A stretch of DNA of 45,507 nucleotides. Source: Acidimicrobiia bacterium (GTDB lineage Bacteria; Actinomycetota; Acidimicrobiia; Acidimicrobiales; MedAcidi-G1). Shown here one piece after another: positions 1-7,214 of the stretch. Position 1 is the stretch's first letter. The number at the start of each line of letters is the position of its first letter. Both the position numbers and the translations under genes were made by a program. The stretch covers positions 1 through 45,507 of the forward strand of contig DUAC01000019.1 of the NCBI GenBank assembly GCA_012961035.1, read 5' to 3'. The notes beneath the pieces are model-generated. The model made no database searches. It was not told the DNA's origin and was given only the letters and a program-made list of their open reading frames with translations.

Positions 1-273
1 CCTCGAAGATCAGGCGCTCCCGGTGTGATCGGCTCGTCGCACCCTGCAAGGACTGGTTGCGGGAAGTCCCGATACCCACCAGGAGGAGTATGCGCTACAG
101 GGATGTCCACCGCCTTGACGGTCGTTTCAGCCGGGGACGCCGAAAGGGGTGTCGGCTCGAAGTGTTCACGCCCTGCTGGAGGTTCATCTGGACGTCGCCG
201 GCTTCGGAGTGGGGCCATGAGGAGTCTCGGGATGACCGCTATCAGATTCGTCGCCTTCACCGTTCACCGCCCT
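1..273. other. No gene recognised at the left edge
   Basis: Short open frames cross this stretch on both strands, but none has a convincing start, ribosome binding site or recognisable domain. It lies beyond the 3' end of the TetR gene. It could hold the end of a gene truncated by the window edge, but nothing supports one. Confidence 0.4.
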
Positions 274-945
274 TCACTGCTGCACCATCGCGGTTGCGGT
301 TCCGGTGTTGGAAGATTCGAGTGGTTGGAGGAGTCGGTGCAGGGCGGTCACCCATGTCCGCCGGACCTGTCGAGGCGTGCGGTTGTGGTCGTGCACGATC
401 TGGTCCCAAGACTCGAAAGAGGTCAGGGTGCTGATGGTCGCCACGAGGTCGTCACGGGCAGAAGGACTCAAGGCCTCCAGTTCGTAGGCGAAGCATTGGC
501 GAATCTGGTCTGCCTGCCTGGCCCGAACGGAATGCAACTCTTCGTCAAGATCTGGAAAATCCGGGGCTCTTCTCCGGGCCTGGCGGCACATCGGTTCGGT
601 CGTTTCATACAACTTCGCCCGGCGGTTCACTAGAACCTGAGTGCGATGTTCGAGAGTGCTTTCGGTGATGTCCGGTAGCTGGAAAAGGTGGTCGTAGCGC
701 TTGAAGTATCGGCGAAGCGTCTCCTGCCTGAGCTCTTTGAGCGTTTCGAAATAGCGGAACAGGGAGGCGACCGAGACTCCTGCTCGCTTCGCTACCTGTT
801 CGGATGTCGGGTCCGTATTCCCTTCGACCATAAGGTCGATCACTGCGTCGGACACGGCAAGGCGGCCGCGTTCCCGCCGGGCCCGGCGGCCGTCGATGGT
901 CTCGTTGCCCAAAGCGGTCTGGGTCATCAGCGATTGCGGTGCCAT
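274..945 (-). CDS. TetR/AcrR family transcriptional regulator
   Basis: This 223-aa protein has the usual TetR length and layout: an N-terminal helix-turn-helix (GNETIDGRRARRERGRLA, then TSEQVAKRAGVSVASLFRYF) and a helical, less conserved C-terminal ligand-binding and dimerisation domain. It probably represses the divergent sulfatase operon, because the two genes share a roughly 100-bp region containing a perfect 6-bp-arm palindrome at 988-1004. The chosen ATG at 945 is preceded by a purine-rich GGGAGGAG stretch 11 nt upstream. An in-frame TTG at 969 would add 8 residues and cannot be excluded. The ligand is unknown but is likely a substrate or intermediate of the neighbouring pathway. The family call is firm; the target is inferred from position. 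Confidence 0.9.
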   Translation of the reverse strand: MAPQSLMTQTALGNETIDGRRARRERGRLAVSDAVIDLMVEGNTDPTSEQVAKRAGVSVASLFRYFETLKELRQETLRRYFKRYDHLFQLPDITESTLEHRTQVLVNRRAKLYETTEPMCRQARRRAPDFPDLDEELHSVRARQADQIRQCFAYELEALSPSARDDLVATISTLTSFESWDQIVHDHNRTPRQVRRTWVTALHRLLQPLESSNTGTATAMVQQ

Positions 946-987
946 CTTCGCCTCGTCTCCTCCCTGCAAACCGTGAGTTTAGCACTT

Positions 988-1004
988 CTATCAGATATTG
1001 ATAG
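988..1004. promoter_or_regulatory. Palindromic operator between tetR and sulfatase operon
   Basis: CTATCA-GATAT-TGATAG is an inverted repeat with 6-bp perfect arms in the most AT-rich stretch of the window. A good -10 candidate for the sulfatase operon, TATACT, follows at 1006-1011. A weaker repeat, ACTCT...AGAGT, spans 1009-1026. TetR proteins typically bind 15-20 bp palindromes next to their own gene, so binding here by the adjacent TetR is the simplest reading. Confidence 0.6.
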
Positions 1005-1046
1005 TTATACTCTCATAAGATAGAGTGCAACTTGGAGGAGGACACC

Positions 1047-3326
1047 GTGTCAAAGCCGGATCTGCCAACAGGCACCTTCCACGGCCGCATCGGTCGAACG
1101 TTTGCCGAATCAGAACCCTGGTTCGAGGAACCGGCACACCCTGCAGATGACTCACCCAACGTGGTCGTTGTGCTGCTGGACGACACCGGGTTCGCCCAAC
1201 TCGGTTGCTACGGGTCAGAAATCGATACTCCACATATTGATGAGCTGGCGGCGAGCGGCCTTCAGTTCACGAACTTCCACGTGACTCCGCTTTGTTCGCC
1301 GACCCGGGCCTCGCTACTTACCGGCCGGTCGCAGCATGCGGTCGGTATGCGAGCAGTGTCCAACTTCCAGACCGGATTTCCCCACCAATTGGGCCACATC
1401 TCAAACCACGCCGCCACGGTCGCCGAGGTACTCCAAGCCGAGGGTTACGCGACCTTCTGCACCGGCAAGTGGCACCTGGCCCCCATGGAACAGTGTTCGG
1501 CAGCCGGGCCGTTCGAGCAGTGGCCGCTGGGGCGCGGATTTGACCGGTTCTACGGATTTCTCGAGGGTGAAACCGATCAGTTCCATCCCCAACTGGTCTG
1601 CGACAACCACCCGATCGAGCCGCCCGGCAAGGCTGAGGACGGCTATCACCTCAGTGAGGACCTGGTCGACCAGTTGCTGCGGATGGTGTCTGACAGCAAG
1701 GGAGTCCGACCCGACCGCCCATTCTTCGCATACCTGCCCTTCGGTGCCACCCACGCTCCCCACCAGGCCCCACCCGAGCACCTGGCGAAGTACCGGGGCT
1801 CGTTCGACGAGGGTTGGGACGTTGTTCGACAGCGATGGTTCCAGCGTCAAATCGACATAGGGGTCATCCCTGAGGGCACTGAGTTGGCACCCCGGAATCC
1901 TGGCGTGGAACCGTGGGACACGCTGCCTGTCAACCAGCAACGCCTGGCTGTTCGGCTACAGGAAGCCTTTGCCGCCTTTCTCGACCACACCGACGACCAG
2001 ATCGGTCGCCTCGTCGACGGTCTCCGCGCTATTGGAGAACTGGACAACACGCTCCTCATCGTCCTAGCCGACAACGGCGCCTCCCAGGAGGGTGGTCCCT
2101 TCGGCGTCATGCACGAGATGAAGTTCTTCAACGGGATCCTCGAAACACCAGACGAGGCCGTCGAAAGGATCGACGAGATCGGTGGGCCACATAGCCACAC
2201 CAACTATCCGTGGGGATGGGCCCAGTGCGGCAACAGCCCGTTCAAGTGGTACAAGCAGAACACCCACGAGGGCGGGGTCCACGTCCCGATGGTCGTGTCC
2301 TGGCCAGCCAGCATCGAAGAAAGTCAGCGGGGGACGATGCGCGGGCAGTTCACCAACGTCGCTGACATCGTGCCCACCATCTACGACCTCCTCCAGATCA
2401 CTCCCCCTGACGTGTTCAGAGGCCGGAGCCAGTTGCCCGTCACAGGTCACTCGTTTGCCGATGTCTTCAGTGATGCAGAGGCGCCGGCACCCAACACCCT
2501 CCAGTACTTCGAGATGGCCGGCAGCCGGGCCCTGGTGGCAGGCCAGTGGAAGGCCGTCTGCAAACACCAGGAGGGAGCGGACTACGAAACCGAACCTTGG
2601 GAGCTCTACAACCTCAGCGTCGATGCATCGGAGTGCAACGACCTCTCCGGCTCGGATCCAAACAAGTTGGCAGAACTTGTTGCGTTGTGGTGGTCCGAAG
2701 CCGAACGCCACGGAGTCCTCCCACTCGATGATCGTGGCATGGGCAGTCTCTTTGGTGCCCGGTTCCGGGATCACTCACCCCACCCGCTCGACAGGCGCTA
2801 CGTGTATCGGCCACCAATGTCGCCGATCCCGGGTGGGGCGAGCGCAGCAACGGGCGGACGGAGCTTCGACCTGACCGCCCAGGTCACGAGGGCTAGTGGA
2901 GAAGACGGCGTCTTGTGGGCAACCGGCACCGAGAACTCCGGAATCTCGGTCTTCGTCCAAAACGAACGCCTGATCGTCGACTACAACGCGTTCGACAATC
3001 ACACCCTGTTGGAATCTGACGTCGACCTACCCGTCGGCGATTCGGTTCTGACAGCACGATTCCGACGAACTGGTGGCCAATCCGGAACCGTGATACTTGC
3101 CGTCGACGGCAATGAAGCAGGCCGGGTCGACCTGCCGTTCTACATGCGGATGATCTCCTCCGTTGGACCGAGCATCGGCTACGACCACGGCTCAGCAGTG
3201 TCCGATCGCTACCAGGCACCCTTCCCGTTCTCCGGGACACTCCACGAGGTCGAGATCCAACTGCTGTCACGGGCATCGGTGGAAGCCGAAGATGCTCTTG
3301 CCAGAGCGGAGATGGCCCGGCAATGA
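1047..3326 (+). CDS. Arylsulfatase-type sulfatase (formylglycine, Cys-type)
   Basis: This 759-aa protein of the alkaline phosphatase/sulfatase superfamily would hydrolyse sulfate esters. Near the N-terminus it has the metal-binding start VVVVLLDDTGF followed by the maturation motif CSPTR at Cys83, which a formylglycine-generating enzyme converts to formylglycine. GKWHL and the later ADNGAS segment fit the rest of the active site. After about residue 590 comes a beta-rich C-terminal extension ending around GTLHEVEIQL, also found in the third sulfatase of this window (19805-22135), so the two are paralogues. No signal peptide is visible, suggesting a cytoplasmic enzyme. The GTG at 1047 is chosen over an upstream TTG (1032) because GGAGGAGG lies 5 nt before it. 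It is first in a coupled operon: its TGA overlaps the next ATG. The substrate is unknown. Confidence 0.93.
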   Translation: MSKPDLPTGTFHGRIGRTFAESEPWFEEPAHPADDSPNVVVVLLDDTGFAQLGCYGSEIDTPHIDELAASGLQFTNFHVTPLCSPTRASLLTGRSQHAVGMRAVSNFQTGFPHQLGHISNHAATVAEVLQAEGYATFCTGKWHLAPMEQCSAAGPFEQWPLGRGFDRFYGFLEGETDQFHPQLVCDNHPIEPPGKAEDGYHLSEDLVDQLLRMVSDSKGVRPDRPFFAYLPFGATHAPHQAPPEHLAKYRGSFDEGWDVVRQRWFQRQIDIGVIPEGTELAPRNPGVEPWDTLPVNQQRLAVRLQEAFAAFLDHTDDQIGRLVDGLRAIGELDNTLLIVLADNGASQEGGPFGVMHEMKFFNGILETPDEAVERIDEIGGPHSHTNYPWGWAQCGNSPFKWYKQNTHEGGVHVPMVVSWPASIEESQRGTMRGQFTNVADIVPTIYDLLQITPPDVFRGRSQLPVTGHSFADVFSDAEAPAPNTLQYFEMAGSRALVAGQWKAVCKHQEGADYETEPWELYNLSVDASECNDLSGSDPNKLAELVALWWSEAERHGVLPLDDRGMGSLFGARFRDHSPHPLDRRYVYRPPMSPIPGGASAATGGRSFDLTAQVTRASGEDGVLWATGTENSGISVFVQNERLIVDYNAFDNHTLLESDVDLPVGDSVLTARFRRTGGQSGTVILAVDGNEAGRVDLPFYMRMISSVGPSIGYDHGSAVSDRYQAPFPFSGTLHEVEIQLLSRASVEAEDALARAEMARQ

Positions 3327-3772
3327 CCACTGTCGAGCGGTCCCGCCTCGTTGATGCCGCACCGACCGAGGTCTGGAAGGTGCTGTCCGAGTTCGAGACC
3401 ATAAGTTCGTGGGCGCCCAACGTCGAACACTCATGCCTCCTCACCGAGGAAACATCAGATGTCGGTACAACCCGTCGTGTGCAGGTTGGTCGATCAGCCC
3501 TCGCAGAGACGGTCGTCGAGTGGGAGGAACCGCACACCCTGTCGTACTCCCTCAAAGGGCTCCCACCAGTGATCCGCTCAGTCACCAACACCTGGCGGCT
3601 CGAACCAACCGAGGACGGAACGAAGGTGAGGCTGATCACCGACATCGATGCCGGCCCGCGACCCCCACAGAAGTTGATCGCACGCATCGTCGGGCGCAGG
3701 CTCGGGGCAGCATCCGACGAGATGCTCTCAGGGCTTGTCGCCCATTTGGGTCGGAGAGGGCAGCGGCCATGA
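3323..3772 (+). CDS. SRPBCC family protein (polyketide cyclase/START-like)
   Basis: This 149-aa protein has the opening typical of the SRPBCC helix-grip fold (VERSRLVDAAPTEVWKVLSE), then WAP...VEH and a central run of beta strands, and ends in an amphipathic helix. Proteins of this family bind hydrophobic ligands in a deep cavity; some are cyclases, dehydratases or aromatase-like enzymes, others only carry ligand. Start and stop both overlap neighbours by ATGA (3323-3326 and 3769-3772), so translation is probably coupled to both sulfatases. This points to a role in handling the desulfated product or the substrate, which is an inference. No catalytic residues can be assigned by eye. Confidence 0.8.
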   Translation: MTTVERSRLVDAAPTEVWKVLSEFETISSWAPNVEHSCLLTEETSDVGTTRRVQVGRSALAETVVEWEEPHTLSYSLKGLPPVIRSVTNTWRLEPTEDGTKVRLITDIDAGPRPPQKLIARIVGRRLGAASDEMLSGLVAHLGRRGQRP

Positions 3773-6345
3773 CCGTTCGACCCGACGTCATCGTCATTAT
3801 GACCGACGAGGAACGCGCCGCCCCACCGTACGAAAACTCAGACATCACCCGGTGGCGTGCAGAAGCGCTGACCGGTCGGGCCTGGTTCGACGAACACGCA
3901 CTCAACTTTGGGCGCCACTACACGGGCTCACTGGCCTGCGTTCCCAGTCGGCCGACGATCTTCACCGGGCACTACCCCGACGTTCATGGTGTGACCCAGA
4001 CCGACGGCCTGGGAAAGATGGCCGACGACTCGCGCCTACGTTGGCTGCGTGCCGGCGAGGTACCCACGCTCGGTCACTGGTTCAGGGCCGGCGGCTACGA
4101 CACCCATTACGACGGCAAGTGGCACATCTCCCACGCCGACCTGATCGACGAGAACACCGGCCAGGTTCTTGCAACCAACAACGCCGCCGGCGATGTCGAC
4201 CAGGAAGCCGTCGACGCATACCGCGCAGCCGATCCGCTCAACCCCTTCGGCTTTTCCGGTTGGGTAGGCCCCGAACCCCATGGTGCCCCACTCGCCAACA
4301 GCGGCTTCCGACGCGATCCACTCATCGCAGACCGAGTAGTCGCCTGGCTGCAGGACCGTTACAGCCGGCGAGCGGCAGGAGACGCGAACGCCTTGCGTCC
4401 CTTCCTGCTCGTCGCGAGCTTCGTCAACCCCCACGACATTGTCTTGTTCCCAGCCTGGGTTCGACGCGGAATCCCGATCAAGAACCAACCAGAACTAGAT
4501 CCACCCTCGATACCCGCATCGCCCACGGACGACGAAGACCTGTCCACCAAGCCAGCAGCCCAGATCGCGTACCGGGCGGCCTATCCGACGGGATATGGGC
4601 CGGCAGCAGCGGTTGCGCGGACCTACGACAAGAACGCCCAGAAATACCGGGACCTCTACTACCGGCTACACGCAGAAGTAGATGGCCCAATTGATCGGGT
4701 GCGTCGAGCCGTAACTGATGGAGGATCTGAACACGCGGTGATCGTGCGTACCTCTGACCACGGCGAGTTGCTGGGCGCCCATGGCGGCCTTCACCAGAAA
4801 TGGTTCAACCTCTACGACGAAGCTACCCGCGTCCCATTTTCGATTGCCCGGATCGGCACCAACGCCACCACCGGGATATTGATCCACGACGCCCCGACCT
4901 CCCACATCGACATCGTGCCCACCCTGTTGTCAGCGGCAGGTATCGACGAAGCGATGACCGCCAGCGTGCTCCAAGAATCATTCACCGAGGTCCATCCGCT
5001 GCCCGGTACGAACCTCATGCCGGTCGTTGATGGCGTTGAAGAGGTAAACCCCGATCGCACCGTCTACCTCATGACGCGCGACAACATGCTCGAGGGTGAT
5101 TCCGGCGCTTCCGGCGTGGCCCGCGCCACCGGCCGTGCCGCAAAACCGCCTGGACCGCTACGAATCCGAGTTCCGGAACATGTGGGCTCAAACTTCGAAG
5201 GGCTCGTTGCACGGGTTGACGACTCGATCAATCGTGGTGAAGGCCACCTGTGGAAAGTGGTTCGCACCTTTGACGACCCGGCTACGTGGACCAATCCGGG
5301 AGTCCGCCACCTCGCCTCAAGCGGCCTGGCTGGTGAGACGACCCGGACCATCCCACTCCCGGACCAGTGGGAGCTCTACGACCTCGACGCCGATCCGACC
5401 GAAGCCGTCAACCGATGGAACGACGATTCGGCCCGGGACGTGTTCGTCCACCTCCGCGCCCTCCTCAAAGAGGAGCGCTTCCGAGCCGTGCCCGAGCGAA
5501 ACAACCCGTGGCCCTATGCGTCACGTCAGCCAACCGGGGGACCGGCGACGAAGCGCCCACCCCCACCAGCGAGAATGTTTCGCAAGCTTGTACAGAAGAT
5601 TGGCATGCACCCCGAAGATCTGGACGCAGTCGAGTTCGGACTCGCCGGAAAGCGTGCCCTGGTGGTCGCAACGAACACCGCGGTAATGGACATCGGCAAG
5701 CCGACCGGCGTCTTCGCCAGCGAGATGACCGTTCCCTACTACGCGTTCCTCGACGCGGGCATGAAGGTGGACGTGGCAAGCCCCCTGGGAGGTGTGATCC
5801 CAGTCGACCCACAGTCGCTCAAGCCGGTCATCCGCACCGGTGACGACGACCGTTTCCTCGCCGACGACGACTTCCGGAACCAGGTCACCAACTCGCTGGC
5901 GATCGGGCAGGTGGACATGGCCGAGTACGACGTGGTGTTCCTCTCCGGAGGTTGGGGCGCAGCGTTCGACTTCGGATTCTCGGATGACCTGGCAGCCAGG
6001 ATCACCGAGGCGAACGCGCAAGGGAAGATCATCGGCGGCGTATGCCACGGCCCGCTCGGACTCCTCAACGCAAAGGATGCCGCTGGGGAACCGCTGGTCA
6101 AGGGCCGTCGGATTTCCGCAGTCACCGACAAGCAGGTGAGAGAACTCGGCATCCAATCCACCCCGCACCACCCGGAGAGGGAATTGCGTCGAGCCGGTGC
6201 GGTCTTCCAGAGCAGCACCAGGTTCCGTGACCCGTTTGCCAACCACTGGGTGGTCGACGGCAACCTTGTCACCGGTCAGAACCAGAATGCCGGTCCGATG
6301 GTTGCAAGGGAAATGATGGAACTCCTTGTTGCCCAGGATCTGTAG
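3769..6345 (+). CDS. Sulfatase fused to C-terminal DJ-1/PfpI domain
   Basis: This 858-aa protein contains two domains that are normally separate. Residues 1 to about 590 are a sulfatase: VIVIMTDEER metal-binding start, ACVPSR maturation motif with Cys57, and YDGKWHI. After a proline-rich linker (about 590-624), residues 625-858 form a DJ-1/PfpI-type class I amidotransferase-like domain: KRALVVATN, TGVFASEM, VFLSGGWGA and the nucleophile elbow GGVCHGP with Cys759. No stop or frame change separates the parts. The ATG at 3769 overlaps the previous stop. DJ-1/PfpI proteins include glyoxalases, proteases, hydratases and chaperones, so the second activity is open. The fusion suggests that a reactive product of desulfation is processed in place. 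Each domain call is strong; the joint role is inferred. Confidence 0.9.
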   Translation: MTVRPDVIVIMTDEERAAPPYENSDITRWRAEALTGRAWFDEHALNFGRHYTGSLACVPSRPTIFTGHYPDVHGVTQTDGLGKMADDSRLRWLRAGEVPTLGHWFRAGGYDTHYDGKWHISHADLIDENTGQVLATNNAAGDVDQEAVDAYRAADPLNPFGFSGWVGPEPHGAPLANSGFRRDPLIADRVVAWLQDRYSRRAAGDANALRPFLLVASFVNPHDIVLFPAWVRRGIPIKNQPELDPPSIPASPTDDEDLSTKPAAQIAYRAAYPTGYGPAAAVARTYDKNAQKYRDLYYRLHAEVDGPIDRVRRAVTDGGSEHAVIVRTSDHGELLGAHGGLHQKWFNLYDEATRVPFSIARIGTNATTGILIHDAPTSHIDIVPTLLSAAGIDEAMTASVLQESFTEVHPLPGTNLMPVVDGVEEVNPDRTVYLMTRDNMLEGDSGASGVARATGRAAKPPGPLRIRVPEHVGSNFEGLVARVDDSINRGEGHLWKVVRTFDDPATWTNPGVRHLASSGLAGETTRTIPLPDQWELYDLDADPTEAVNRWNDDSARDVFVHLRALLKEERFRAVPERNNPWPYASRQPTGGPATKRPPPPARMFRKLVQKIGMHPEDLDAVEFGLAGKRALVVATNTAVMDIGKPTGVFASEMTVPYYAFLDAGMKVDVASPLGGVIPVDPQSLKPVIRTGDDDRFLADDDFRNQVTNSLAIGQVDMAEYDVVFLSGGWGAAFDFGFSDDLAARITEANAQGKIIGGVCHGPLGLLNAKDAAGEPLVKGRRISAVTDKQVRELGIQSTPHHPERELRRAGAVFQSSTRFRDPFANHWVVDGNLVTGQNQNAGPMVAREMMELLVAQDL

Positions 6346-6389
6346 CCCCATCCAAGATGACCACGACTCGTAACTGAAGGAAGTACCAG

Positions 6390-7214
6390 ATGACAAGCAG
6401 TGCACCTCGCTACGGCCTCGTCGACCGGGAATACGGCATCCAGTTGGCCACCACCTCACCAGCTGACGATGGCCCGGTATGGATGGTCAACCTGATGAAA
6501 TACCGTGAAGTGGCCGACTACGTAGACGGCCGAAAGACGACTATCTCTGGTCAAGCGGCAGATGACCTCTACTCGCCAATCGACTCACTGACCGCGGTCG
6601 GAGCCGAGATCGTCTTCCTGGGAGACGTAGACCAGCAACTCCTCGGCGACAACACCGTCTGGGATCGCATCGCTGTTGTGAAATACCCAACCCGCAAGTC
6701 GTTCATCGACATGCAGTCGCGCCCCCAATTCCAGGAATCCCACAAACACAAGGAGGCTGGGATGCAAAAGACCTTCGTCATCGGGTGCCAACCCCTGCAG
6801 GCTCCGGAGCTGCCACCCGACCTGGAACCCCTCGACTGGGCCGATGTTCCATACCCGCCGACGAAAGACGATGGTCCAGTAGTGGTGATGCACGTGTTGC
6901 GGTTCGAAGACGTAGATGCCGGGGTTCAGACCCCCGCACATTTGGAGGCTTACCAGTCGACAGCGGCAGTAGTCGCCTCAAAGCACGGCGTAAGGACCCC
7001 TGCCTGGTTCACAGTTGAAGGAACGATCATCGGTGACGGACGGGATTGGCACCAGGTGCGCTTCAACCAATTTCCAAGCAAGGCAGCGTTCATGGCCGTC
7101 GTTGCTGATCCAACCCGTCTGAAAGCTCAACATGACCATCGCGAGGCAGCGATTGCTGATACCTACACGATGATCGTTCGACCGAAAATCATCCAGCTCA
7201 GAGAGTCATTGTGA
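6390..7214 (+). CDS. Tandem DUF1330-like (dimeric alpha-beta barrel) protein
   Basis: This 274-aa protein looks like two copies of a ferredoxin-like alpha-beta barrel module. The first half has VWMVNLMKYRE and later WDRIAVVKYPTRKSFIDM, and the second has VVVMHVLRFED and later WHQVRFNQFPSKAAFMAV. Both follow the DUF1330-like pattern of an opening beta strand, then a tryptophan-led strand, a short loop and a helix containing F..M or F..V. Such barrels usually work as homodimers and include heme-, monooxygenase- and isomerase-like proteins. Here a single chain may form the pseudo-dimer. GAAGGAAG lies upstream of the ATG at 6390. The end overlaps the next gene by GTGA. It is probably an accessory enzyme or ligand-binding protein of the operon; no reaction can be assigned. 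Confidence 0.7.
   Translation: MTSSAPRYGLVDREYGIQLATTSPADDGPVWMVNLMKYREVADYVDGRKTTISGQAADDLYSPIDSLTAVGAEIVFLGDVDQQLLGDNTVWDRIAVVKYPTRKSFIDMQSRPQFQESHKHKEAGMQKTFVIGCQPLQAPELPPDLEPLDWADVPYPPTKDDGPVVVMHVLRFEDVDAGVQTPAHLEAYQSTAAVVASKHGVRTPAWFTVEGTIIGDGRDWHQVRFNQFPSKAAFMAVVADPTRLKAQHDHREAAIADTYTMIVRPKIIQLRESL

Noticed and set aside
3409-3768. N-terminal extension of the sulfatase-DJ-1 protein by 120 codons
   Set aside because: The extension overlaps the SRPBCC gene in another frame and has no homology. The ATG at 3769 overlaps the SRPBCC stop and begins directly at the conserved sulfatase start.
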